The notes under the pieces are model-generated. The model worked only from the letters and a program-made list of their open reading frames with translations. It did no database searches and was not told the origin of the DNA. Made by a program: the position numbers and the translations under genes. 64,000 bases of DNA. It comes from Paratinospora sagittata (taxonomy: Eukaryota > Streptophyta > Magnoliopsida > Ranunculales > Menispermaceae). Shown in pieces: positions 13,531-24,006 of this stretch. Location of the stretch: positions 42,097,741-42,161,740 of the forward strand of contig CM069593.1 of the NCBI GenBank assembly GCA_035771175.1, written 5' to 3'. How positions within the stretch are numbered: position 1 is the stretch's first letter; every line of letters begins with the position of its first letter.

Positions 13531-16324
13531 AAATAGTGATGTGAACAGTAATATGCATCCAATGAAACTCCGGTTTGAGATCATAGAATCGTAGAGAACT
13601 GAATTTCGGACGTTTCGATGCTAAGATTGTGATTTTTGGATATGATTTGATAGTTTTAGTAACTAAGTATATAGTGTTGTGAAAATATGATTTGGACACC
13701 TATTTTCACTGTTCTTTCGTGTGGAAATATCTAGATTGACCACAGAAACGAGATAGTAGTTTCTTCAATAGCTTATGAGTCCTAAATAGATTTATTATTC
13801 GTGATTTGAAATGAGTTGAGAAATTAAAGATGTAAATAGATATGAGAGTGATTGTGACAGGTTAAAGTAGTTGGATTTAACTTGGAGCTGGAATCGAAAG
13901 CGACGATGATTGAGTTTAAGTTGAACGTGTTGTACTGTGAGTATAGTTTCCTTGATTTGGTTCTTGTATGGCATTGTACGCATATAAAATGTTTGATTGT
14001 ATGCATGTTATATTGATATATAATGCATTGAGTTTTATGGATCATACAAACTGATTTTAGCACTTGGAGTTTGTAATGATGAGGTTTTGCGAATCCTCAT
14101 TGTCATTTCGTTAGGAATTAGATCCGGATGAGGTTTTGCTAGTCCTCATTGTCAGTAGGTCTGTCCTAACAAGGGTTGCGATCCTTGAAATGACTGTGAA
14201 TTGGGTGATGAGAGGCTGTGTCTACCTTGTACGGCCATACAAGGGTTAGACCCGCTCTCTTGCCTTGCGGAGGAGGGAGATTGTGCATTGTGTTATTGAA
14301 AACTCATGCAATTTATGTTGTTGACATGTATGATATATTTGTTGAATGATGCATGTGTTGAATAAGTGTTTGAAATGATTTTAAATGTCATATTTCTCTA
14401 AATGTATATAATTGTCATCTCAAGAACTATATTCACTGAGTTGTTGTTTGCTTACCTTATTTCCTCCAATATTTCAGGTATTGACTCGAAGGGAAAAAGA
14501 ACTTGTCTGGTATGTGTATGTATGCTTGGAGGAAATAGATTATATTTTTGTTATTTTGATATGTATACACATTATATATATATATATATTATCATCTAGA
14601 TGGGATGTGTGAGAATATATAGCTTAATATATTGGATGATGAAATGAAAATGTGATGTGTGAATGAATGAACTATATTGGATTTGATTTGTGGTATAGAA
14701 AAAAAAAATTCTGTAAGTTTGGGATGGATTGTGAGAGTACGTGAAGGCTGACAGTGTATTATATATTGTATATGGGTATGTACAGTGTATAGTACATTGT
14801 GCCGGTCATGACGTCAGCCTACGTCAGGGGCGTCGTGAGAGGTTCAAATATTCTAAACCCATGATTCTACTCAATATGAGTCCAATTAAACAATCCCCAA
14901 GTCAATTTTATCAATTGACTTGATTTGGGTCAAAAGCCCCAATTTGGACAAAAATCCTCAAATCACATGCAAAATTGCCAAGGCACATGGAAATTGCCTA
15001 ATTACTTAGCCTAGGTCAAAATTAGTCTACCATAGGGTGTCCAACATGAGAACCTACTGAATTCAATCATCAAACAACCCTGATCATACACAATTAGACC
15101 TACATTGCATAATTTTCCAGATTTTATATCAAGAGCATCAAAAGCCCCAAATTTGGAAATTTTCATACATAAGCCATATTGTCAATTTTACACTAGGCCA
15201 CTATGTTCAGCCATGAATTTTACTGATCTTGCAACATGGAATCATCCACAATGGCCACTAGGTCAACATAGTTGACATGCAAAGATTTTGAAAAAGTCTA
15301 AGGTCATGAACTAAGTATAAGTCATTTGAACTAAACCCCTCCAATTTCTTGCTAGAAATTGGAGGGTTTCACCATTAGTGTACTCCTAACACTCTCTAAT
15401 AACACATATGTGACATGCAAGACTCAACTCCAACTTTAGTTTTCCATCCATCCAAGGTTCATCACAATGCATGCATCAAAATGAAACCTTCATGCTCAAA
15501 ATGAAGCTATCATGCAACTAATAGAGAGATTCAAGGAAGAAATTGAGGAAAAATGCAAACCTTAGATGTTCTTGAGCAAGAAACCACCAAACCCTAATTT
15601 TTCCTCTCCTTTCACTCCTCCAGCACTTCTCTCTTCTTTCTCAAGTGCAAAATATGCAAATGAGCTGAAAAAAATCGTGTTAATAGCTTATATAGAAGTG
15701 TTTGGGCCCATAACTAAAAGTTGCCAAAAACTGTTAAAAATCAGTTTCCTGTTGCAATACTTTCACTTAGATAGTCAATTTCTTGCAAACTACTGACGAA
15801 ATTAACATCTTAACCGTTCATACGTTGTATGAGTTAGTTAATAATATTCGGATAAAATTTTAGCTCAATCCAACGGTGGTATTACGAGAACCAAACGTTT
15901 GATCAAAACTGCGTAAGTAGATCCAAAAATCCATGAAATAGTGTTTGGAGTCTTATAACTCATAGTAAATAACTTTAATAAAGATCTTCACCGTTCATAA
16001 TAAATATCTATCAGAGAAGAATAAGATGACAAAATTTCAGCTCAATCGGACCATGGATCTAGGAGATCAAGTCATTGATGGAATCGATGACAGAAGTTTC
16101 TTCATCCATAGAGCGAGCTCCACGGGATCCAAAACACCGTTTTCGACATATTTTGACGTCGAACAGGTCTCCGATGGTTCCGAAACTTCATGCACACTCT
16201 CTAAGACCTAAAATCATGAAAAGACACTTGAACCAAGGTGCTTCGAGCATCATATACGTATACGTACACATATACGGGTGCTCTACAGATCAAAATGATG
16301 TCATCCTAAGGTATGAACATTACA
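11182..16324 (-). mobile_element. Solo gypsy LTR in minus orientation, itself interrupted
   Basis: The termini are TGTCACGACCCAC and ATTACA, flanked by CTCAG on both sides. Without the nested insertion (12565-14840) it is about 2.9 kb, with no primer site, polypurine tract or coding domains, hence a solo LTR. Minus-strand blocks resemble LTR B and the solo LTRs at 43570 and 54101. One shared block is the GGGGCTTTTGATGC region (complement near 15131-15150); another is a stretch with ACATAGTGGCC-type bases. It has TGACGTCA at 11201-11208 close to its U5 end and the acceptor-like module as complement at 11554-11598. Confidence 0.85.
12565..14840 (+). mobile_element. Nested solo gypsy LTR, family I
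   Basis: It begins TGTAACACCCCG and ends GGGGCGTCGTGAGA, with GGTTC on both sides (12560-12564 and 14841-14845). The expected terminal CA has become GA. It contains an exon-like purine-rich block (13085-13200) followed by GCGGTAAGTG at 13233-13242. A GAATAGT heptamer is repeated about five times (13495-13536). The acceptor-like module is at 14433-14478 and TGACGTCA at 14809-14816. No coding domains are present. It matches the truncated copy at 1044-2260 in inverted orientation. Confidence 0.85.
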
Positions 16325-17402
16325 CTCAGGGTAGATATGATGTCATCTGGGTTATTGTTGATAGGCTCACAAAATTTGTGCATTTCTTGTTGACGAACAC
16401 CAAGGATTTCATGGACCGATTGAGCATATTATACCTTCGAGAGATTGTAAGTCTTCATGAAGTTTTTGTTTCGATTGTGTCAGACAGAGATCCACGTTTT
16501 ACTTCGAGATTCTGCCGTGTGTTGCACAATCAAATGGGAACTCATCTCTGTCTCAATACGACATGTCACCCTCAGACGAACGGACAGTCTGAGAGGGTTA
16601 TTCAGATGCTGGAGGATATGCTCAGGTCATGTATTTTGGAGTTTGGTGGGAGTTGGATTGAATATCTTCATTTATGTGAGTTTGCTTATAATAATATCTT
16701 TCAGGCTAGCATTGAAATGACACCTTTTGAGGCTCTTTATGGGAAACCGTGTACATCTCTTACTTGTTGGTTCGAAGTGGGAGATACACATATTTTGGGA
16801 CTAGAAGCAGTGGTAGCACAGATTGAGAGGATTAAGCAGATTAGAGCAAGTTTGAAGGCAACTCATGATCGGCAAAAGAGCTCCGTCGACAAGCGTCACG
16901 GGCCTTTAGAGTTTGTTGTGGGAGATCAGGTTTTATTGAAGGTCTCTCCATAGAAGGGGCATATGAGATTTGGTGTGACAGGAAAGCTATCTCCTCGTTT
17001 ATTGGGCCATTTAAGATCCTTGAGAGGATAGGTCCCTTGGCATACATGATTGCTCTACCATCTCAGCTTACTGAAGTGCATGATGTATTCCACGTGTCTA
17101 TGCTGAGAAAGTATAATGCAGACCCCACACATGTACCTATGCTTGATATTTCACAAATTCAAGTTGGGGAGGATGCTACCTATGTGGAAGAACCTATTCA
17201 GATTTTGGCTCGAAAAGTTCAAAAGCTCAGGAATAAGGAGATTCCTCTAGTTCGAGTCAAATGACAGTTCCACGATAATGAAGAACAAACCTGAGAGCGT
17301 GAAGATCAAATGCAGGAGATGTTTCCGAATTTCTCCCGCATTTGTTCATCATTTGAGGTAAGATTTAACTTTATCTTAAATTACGAGGAAGAAATTTTCT
17401 AA
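16325..17402 (+). pseudogene. Integrase core and C-terminus of element B, broken
   Basis: This continues the integrase interrupted at 11181. The core starts with VIWVIVDRLTKF, followed by the second catalytic Asp in SDRDPRFTS. The catalytic Glu is in GQSERVIQ, and then comes FEALYGKPC. Together with MDF at 11150 the D,D,E triad is complete but split. A stop follows VSP at about 16951 and a frameshift falls near 17000. A second block carries VFHVSMLRKY and IPLVRVK, ending with a chromodomain-like tail in which two Trp positions read TGA. The frame ends at about 17402, just before the polypurine tract. Confidence 0.85.
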
Positions 17403-17413
17403 GTTGGGGAGAT
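17403..17413 (+). other. Polypurine tract of element B
   Basis: GTTGGGGAGAT lies immediately 5' of the TG of the 3' LTR. It is the expected primer for plus-strand synthesis and resembles other plant gypsy tracts. Confidence 0.8.
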
Positions 17414-19966
17414 TGTAACGACCCACATTCACATATGACGGCATGGTGACGTAGAATGTTCTACTCTAGGTGCTTGTGTATTTATTTGATGTGTATTATA
17501 CTCATATATTTGTTCGTATACGGTGTGATTTTATGTTGATTCCGTAATAACTTTATGAGGGGTGTCTCAAATGGACTTGGGCATATTAAAAATGAGTCCG
17601 GGACGCATTTTTACATAGAAATCGACCTATTATACGCGAATTTTTGGTGTGTATTGAGAGAGAAATACGAAGATGAAATATGGAACCCGCTCCACGAAGG
17701 AGAAGCGCGCTCCATGAAATAGGCCAAAACATGGAGTGCACTCCATGGTCTGTTTTCTGAAAACTTAAGTTGTTGGCCATGTGTGGGCCCAACACGTGAA
17801 TATAAGCAAATAAACATCCATTTTTACCCATTTTGCACTGAAATCAAAGGAGAGAAAGGGGAGAAGAAGAAGGAGGAAAAATGGGTTTTCACCCAAATCA
17901 ACCCCCAAGGTAAGGGTTTCCTCTATTTTTCTTCATGAAATCACCCATGAAGGTGATTGTTAGGTCTTGAATGGTGTAATTTTCTCTTTGGGTTACGGAT
18001 TTGAGCGAACCCAACCTAGGGTTTTGATGCCTAGAGCTACGTTTAGGTTAGAAATGGTAGGAATGAGTCTCTTAGACCTAGACCTATACCCAATGTATGT
18101 TTTCCAAGCACTTCACCACGTTTTTGGTGGTGCATGAAGTTAGGATTTTGATGGAAACCCTAAAGGCCGAAATGCATGTTCTTGATTTGGGTTTCTAGGG
18201 TAATATTGAGCACATTGGTGGCATTTGCCCCTATTTTTACTTTTGTTCCCATCTTGATGTAGGTAAATGACCTAAACCCTAGATAATGGACCTAGAGCAT
18301 GTCAAATTTGATGCATGCGACCTATGTTGAATATGTTGACATGCTTAGTTGATTCATAGTGTTAATTGATGGTTTCTCATGATATGGAAGGGTGATTAGT
18401 ACAATTGACCCATATGGCCTACTATAGGAAATTTCCCAAATTGGGGCTTTTGATGCTAATTGACCTAGGATGGTAAATTGTGGTGGATTATGTGTAATTG
18501 GACATGAATTGGGTTGATTCATGCCATATTTGGTCTATGTTGGATATGTTATGACCTAGGCCTAAGTGTTGGGTTAATTATGCATTTTTGCATAGTTAAT
18601 GCCTATTATTGAGTGGTATGAATTGATGATGGATCAATAAATTAAACATGTTTTGAAATGGTTGATGATGTGTTTGACCTATGATGAACATGAGTGGTCC
18701 TAGACTTAAGTGTTGAGTTAAGTGATGAAATTGGGCATGAATGATGCCTATATATTAAGAGTCAGTAATTGGGGTTGAACTAGAGTTATGTTGAGTACTA
18801 AGGACCTAAACTGGCCTATGTTGAGTCTTAGGCTAGGGATTTGGAATTGATCAATAAATGTGAATTTTATTAATTATAGAACATTGTGATTGAATTAGCC
18901 AAGTTGTGGGTAATTGGCTTGGTAAATTCGCTTGTGGGTAATTGGCTTGGTAAATTCGCTTGTGGTTAGTGGTGAATATTCCTCACTCTATTTCTCCATT
19001 TATAGCATTGTATTTATATGAAATTGGATTGTTGAATAGTATGCATCCTATTATATATATATGTGCATTGTGTTTAAGAACATAAACATGAACATGAATT
19101 TTATGCATTAGATTGTCTTAGGTATTTAGAAATGAATACTTTGACATTGATATTCTTTCCACTTACTTGTCATTTGAGAAAATGACCTTTCTTTGCTGAG
19201 GAATGTAAATTGGAAGGATTGAATTGGATGATGTGCTAGTCTGCACCCATTGCGCAATGGGAGTGGTGTGTGCATGTGTCATCTTGACGCGACTTCCTGT
19301 TGAGGCTTCTTTTTGCATATTCTCCATAAAAATGATGCACAACCATTTTGTTAGTTGGAAGCATGTATGTTATACTTAAATTGATGCATTTGGTTTATAA
19401 ATGTGATTTTTCTAATGGTATACATGTTTTATATAAATGCATTTGTGGAGATTGTTGTGAGAAGTATGAATCACTAAGCTAGTTGAGCTCACATCTTTTT
19501 CCCTATTTTTCTCAGGTTTAGATCCGAAAGGAAAATGCAAGACTTGATCGTTGGGAGTGACCTTCCTTTTTTACTTTTGGATGTAGGTTTTGTATTTTTG
19601 GGGGACTTGGGATATGTATAATTTTGGCTATTTGATTATTTTGTTCTTTTGGAACTTGTTTATATAACTATCACTGTACATATACATATAATACATAGAT
19701 GTATGGTTGTAGATGGATTGTATATGACATCTATGGATGATGGACTCTTGTTTGAGTGCAGATGAATATTTTGATATATTGAACCTTGTGGCGTATGTTT
19801 AGGATGAATTTGAATTATAGTTGATGGATCTAATTTATACAGGTTGTGTATTATGTTTATTAGGTATTTTCACGTAGAGGTTTATCGGTGTCTCAAGTTT
19901 TTGTCCTGTAATGACATTATCTGGAGTACTGTGTCGGTCTTGACGTCACCGGAGAGGGATCGAGAT
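17414..19966 (+). repeat. 3' LTR of element B
   Basis: It starts TGTAACGACCCAC after the polypurine tract and ends about GGGATCGAGATA; the expected final CA is degraded, so the right edge is approximate. A purine-rich block (17850-17882) leads to CCCAAGGTAAGG, a good donor-like site with GT at 17910. The acceptor-like module with CTCAGG is at 19472-19516. TGACGTCA lies at 19941-19948, some 20 bases from the end. A local 32-34-bp direct duplication, TGTGGGTAATTGGC and following bases, lies at about 18904-18964. Confidence 0.75.
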
Positions 19967-22189
19967 AAAAAAACTCTTCTTTCTTTAAAAAAAAAATAAG
20001 TGCAACTACTCATGCACAACTATTAGATCATTTATTATATAACTATAAAATGTGCAACACACATCCATCCAATGCTTATAAATATGTAATTATACTTAGA
20101 GTTATATTTTTTATAGTTAGATTAACATTTTTCTTAAAATATCTAATATAGTTGCAATAGCAGATTCAAGTTAATATGTTCTAAGTGAATTTATTAGATA
20201 TTACACCAAAATGATAGCATATCATGCCATCTCGACTTTATTTGCCACCTTTAATTAGGTAGGTACAAAGATATAGAGGCATCTTTCTAACAACCGCAGA
20301 GGAATTAAAATATCTTTGGTTGCTTCATGTTGAAATCACAACCAACCAATAAAAAATAAAATAAAAATTCTTTAAATGAATAGAGATGGTAAAACAGAAA
20401 AGTATGCCTTTTGTCTCCAATAACTTTTGTCTTAAAAATATTAACAGCTTTAGAGTTGCCTAGTTATTTTTGGCAAAGGGTGTACTTTCTAGGATTATGT
20501 TTAGTGTGATTCAATAGTATCTTTTACTGGAATTAATATTACTTACAAATATTTTGACCAAAATATATATATATATATATTACTTACAAATATTTAAAGA
20601 GGGTATGAATATCACGGCTTTAATTAAATCTCTCATGACATTAACTTAAAGTTTCGGGCTTTAAGGAGAACGGAGGGTAGATAATTAAATAGATAATAAA
20701 AAAAAGTAAACAATTAAATAGATAATAAAAAAAAGTAAACAATTAAATAGATAATAGACACCTCTTAACCTATTACCTATATGCTTGACTTTGATTATTA
20801 ACCTTGGGATAAAAAGAAAATAAAATTCTTTTTTAAAAATCGTGACATGTGGGGAAGCTTATACATACTACGAATATCAAATAACCACAAATTTGCTAAT
20901 TTTATAAAGAATGTTAATAGCTCCATTATTGTTATAAACGGAAAGAAAACATAAAGAGAATTATTTCTCTTCATTGATTAATACAAATGAATAATTGATT
21001 ATTTTTTTAAATAAATAAATGAAATAAATAAAATATTTTTCCCATTTAATGAGTTGGCAATCCCGTTCACACTTAGTAGGCGATAACTTGATAGTGAAGA
21101 TACAATATATATTATATAACAATTATATAATTTATTATTTACTGCACATAAGAGAAATTGAATTTAATGTTATCAGTTTTTTTAAGAAGGGTAATGCTAA
21201 AGCAGCTACACAAACTTTTTAAAAAAAAATTCAAAATGCAAACTATGTTTAGGAAGAAACACTAATACTTTTAACTTATACCTCTTACATAGTTCCACAT
21301 AACAAAACAAATGTGAAATGACTTCAACAAAACTATAAGGTTTGGCCATGCTTTCAATGTCGTTAGGTTTTTCGAAAAAAACGTTAATACTTTTAAAATT
21401 ATACCTACCTAGCTATTTCCACATAACAAAACAAAAGAAAAATGAAAAGTAATGCTCATGAACACGCCTAACATATAGGCTTTGAAAACACATCCTTCTA
21501 TTCACAATTTCACATTCATCTCTCTTCAATCATGCAGTACATATGTTAATAGTTTTGGAAAAGTGTGCTAATGAAACTTGACTATCATATTTTTAGACAT
21601 CTTGTGTGCACATGTGTTGTGTGTATTTTTTTTAATAATTTAAGTGATGTCTACCGAGCCTGCTTACGTGCACCTGGAACTAGCATCACTTGTTATATAT
21701 ATATATATGAACAAACATCACTAATAAGATATAATAGTATTTCACTTAATAATACGTGAGCATCCACGCAAGTGGCCGCAACACAAGAGTTTTGACTTAG
21801 GAACATATTGTGCCATCTTACTTATTTGGTAAAGACGAAAGACTATCTAAGGCTCGAATTCAAGATCTTGTTAGAAGAAATTCATCTCCCTTCTATCTTA
21901 CCAAACCGATGTTAATAGTAAATATATGTGTTTTACCATCTCAATATATAGATAACAAAAAGTAATGTAAGAACAATTTTATATTTTAATGCAATTGGAT
22001 GATGTGACATATACTTACATACAAAAAACTTTTTTTAAAATAGTTAAAAGATAATTACATCACTTACTGTAATAATAGAAAAACTTGTTACGGATTGCAT
22101 TTCCTCAGCATTTTTCTATAACAATAGATCAACATAAAAACTTGGTTACATGCATAATTGCAAACCTAAAGTGAGAATGGAGTCAGCAG
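19967..22189. other. AT-rich intergenic DNA upstream of the kinase gene
   Basis: No coding region is supported. There are AT microsatellites (20562-20581), a 29-bp tandem repeat (separate entry) and an imperfect duplication of about 50 bp at 21263-21311 and 21384-21435 sharing CCACATAACAAAACAAA. TTACTTACAAATATTT occurs at about 20540 and again at 20580. The composition differs sharply from the LTR to the left. Confidence 0.6.
20683..20756. repeat. 29-bp tandem repeat, about 2.6 copies
   Basis: The unit starts AATTAAATAGATAATA and continues through an A-run to GTAAAC. Two complete copies and a partial third lie head to tail with almost no divergence, suggesting recent slippage. Confidence 0.85.
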
Positions 22190-22196
22190 TATAAAT
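22190..22196 (+). promoter_or_regulatory. Probable TATA box of the kinase gene
   Basis: TATAAAT lies about 310 bases upstream of the kinase ATG, with no competing start between. Transcription would be expected to begin around 22215-22230, giving a leader of about 280 bases. This is inference from the motif and position only. Confidence 0.5.
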
Positions 22197-22255
22197 AAAT
22201 AGTTTGATAGGAATCCAAACAAGTGGCTACCATTCTTTTCCAAGCTCAACCGAGG

Positions 22256-22467
22256 ATGCGTGTGAAATGTCGCTTTGCACCGCTGACAAACACCAAAACA
22301 GTATGCCAACTACGTCCGCAATTACAGCACCCTCTTACGCAGGTAACTTCGTCAACCATTCCCATTCCACCTCGCAACCCAATCACAAGATTCACAACCT
22401 CACACCCTCCATTCTTATCTCATCTTCCTCAATAGCACCACTTCTTCTTCTTAGTTCTTGTTCGTGA
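22256..22467 (+). promoter_or_regulatory. Two overlapping upstream ORFs in the kinase leader
   Basis: If transcription starts near the TATA box, the leader holds two ATG-initiated ORFs: 22256-22435 (59 codons plus stop) and 22267-22467 (66 codons plus stop). The second is in the same frame as the kinase and stops 33 bases before its ATG. Such uORFs often reduce translation of the main ORF. The peptides show no recognisable domain. A leader intron could remove them; CAGGTAAC at 22339-22346 is donor-like. Confidence 0.4.
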
Positions 22468-22500
22468 TTGTAACTTAACCATTACCAGTTATTGAATGGG

Positions 22501-24006
22501 ATGGGCTATCTATCTTGCAGAGCCGAATCCTCAGTCCTAACCTCTACCGACCGAATTACAACAACAACAACAAACACCCACAAAACCAAACCCAAAGAAA
22601 CCCCCGAAAAACCCATCAAAATCCAAGAATTCCACTACAGAGACCTCCAAGCCGCCACCAACAACTTCTCCGACCAAAAGCTCCTCGGAAAAGGCAGCCA
22701 CGGCAGCGTCTACAAGGCCGTCCTCCGAAGCGGCCGCCTCGTCGCCGTCAAGAAGCCTTCCCGTCGCAGTACCTCTTCTTCTTCTACCGCCGCTGCCCGT
22801 CTCACCCCGTCGTCCTCCGGCGAGAATCCGAACGAAGTCGAAAACGAAATCGACATTTTGTCCAAAATCCACAGCCCCCGTCTCGTCAATTTGGTGGGTT
22901 TCTCAAATGATTCAAAGGATCGTCTTTTGGTGGTAGAGTTCATGAGTAATGGTACCCTTTACGATGTTCTTCACGCCAATTCCCGGTCGCCGGCCAATTG
23001 GGGCCGGAGAATCCGGCTTTCCCTTCAAACTGCTAAGGCCATTGATATCCTTCATTCATTAGACCCTCCTGTGATTCATAGAGATATTAAGTCTGCTAAT
23101 GTTTTGATAGACAGGAGTTTCAATGCTAGATTGGGGGATTTTGGGTTGGCGTTGCGTTGCCACAACGATTTCCGGCTGCGGTCCACCCCGCCTGCGGGGA
23201 CTATTGGGTATCTTGATCCTGGGTATGTTACTCCTGATAATTTGAGTACTAGAACTGATGTTTTTAGTTTTGGGATTCTGCTTTTGGAGATTATTAGTGG
23301 TAGGAAAGCTATTGATGTTTCACATTCACCGCCTTCGATCGTGGATTGGGCAATTCCCCTTATAAGAAAAGGGAAGCTTCTTTCGATTTATGACCCGAGA
23401 ATCGTGCCTCCAAAAGACCCGTATGTGAGGAAGCAATTGGCGGTTATTGCCGCGAAATGTGTTAGATCTTGTAGGGAGAGGCGCCCATCGATGAAAGAAG
23501 TAGTTGAATGGCTCAGTGGTTTGAGCAAGATGGTGCCCGTTAATGCTTGGAATGGTTTTTCGGCGAATAATCCTTGCTTAATGGTGGATGCCGTGGGGCA
23601 CCCAGTTGAATCAGGAGCTGCATTGAGCTCGAAACGAAGAACGTTTCGTGATCATGAGAGAGGAAAATGTGGAACGGGGAATGTGTCTGATGGTGATGTG
23701 CCTACAGCGATGAGGAATTCGAGGCGGGTGTATTCTGATTTGGGTGTTGGAGGGAGGAATAATTTGATGGATTTATTGGCAGAAACAGATGGGGAATCAA
23801 ATTTTTTGGAAGAAGATAGAGGGTCTGAGGCTGAGATTGGTGGAAGACTTCTTGTTGGGAAAGGAAGCAATGTTGAGTGTCTTGCTCAAAGTTGTGATAG
23901 GGATGGCATGTTTCCGATGATTAGGAGAAACCAATCTGTTGGAGGGAATTCCTCAAGGTCCATCAGGCATGGTCGTTTGTTTGTCAAGGAATTTCAAATC
24001 AAATAG
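22501..24006 (+). CDS. Receptor-like cytoplasmic Ser/Thr kinase, At3g51990-like
   Basis: A single 501-residue exon. I take the ATG at 22501 because it gives MGYLSC: Gly2 and Cys6 fit N-myristoylation and palmitoylation, so the protein is probably held at the plasma membrane. It has no signal peptide or membrane span, as in receptor-like cytoplasmic kinases. The kinase domain spans about residues 45-345. It has the glycine loop GKGSHG (63-68), VAVKK with catalytic Lys84, and a probable helix-C Glu116. HRD is at 193-195, DFG at 213-215, and GTIGYLDP in the activation segment (233-240). All catalytic residues are present and it is an RD kinase. A Ser/Thr-rich insert (90-108) lies between Lys84 and helix C, and a variable 155-residue tail follows the kinase domain. 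The N-terminus and domain layout match the Arabidopsis At3g51990 type from memory; substrate and pathway are unknown. It is the only intact host gene here. Confidence 0.93.
   Translation: MGYLSCRAESSVLTSTDRITTTTTNTHKTKPKETPEKPIKIQEFHYRDLQAATNNFSDQKLLGKGSHGSVYKAVLRSGRLVAVKKPSRRSTSSSSTAAARLTPSSSGENPNEVENEIDILSKIHSPRLVNLVGFSNDSKDRLLVVEFMSNGTLYDVLHANSRSPANWGRRIRLSLQTAKAIDILHSLDPPVIHRDIKSANVLIDRSFNARLGDFGLALRCHNDFRLRSTPPAGTIGYLDPGYVTPDNLSTRTDVFSFGILLLEIISGRKAIDVSHSPPSIVDWAIPLIRKGKLLSIYDPRIVPPKDPYVRKQLAVIAAKCVRSCRERRPSMKEVVEWLSGLSKMVPVNAWNGFSANNPCLMVDAVGHPVESGAALSSKRRTFRDHERGKCGTGNVSDGDVPTAMRNSRRVYSDLGVGGRNNLMDLLAETDGESNFLEEDRGSEAEIGGRLLVGKGSNVECLAQSCDRDGMFPMIRRNQSVGGNSSRSIRHGRLFVKEFQIK

Larger units (their letters stand above)
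3798..19966 (+). mobile_element. Chimeric Ty3/gypsy element (5' part of A joined to 3' part of B)
   Basis: Order is 5' LTR A, tRNA-Met PBS, gag, protease, partial RT, then a second start of the pre-RT/RT region, RNase H, integrase, polypurine tract and 3' LTR B. The two LTRs show no visible homology at either end (TGTAACGCCC versus TGTAACGACC starts; different last 60 bases). The RT N-terminal region occurs twice, at 8815-9297 and 9299-9795. This indicates that halves of two related but different elements were joined near 9298. Neither flank gives a matching 5-bp duplication, as expected for a recombinant. The element is further split by the insertion at 11182-16324. Confidence 0.75.

Noticed and set aside
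22492..22500. Kinase start three codons upstream (TTG)
   Set aside because: Non-ATG start, and the ATG at 22501 restores the MG-x3-C lipidation pattern known for this kinase type.
22537..22943. Overlapping minus- and plus-strand open frames across the kinase N-terminal region
   Set aside because: Shadows of the GC-rich kinase coding sequence; low-complexity peptides with no family character.
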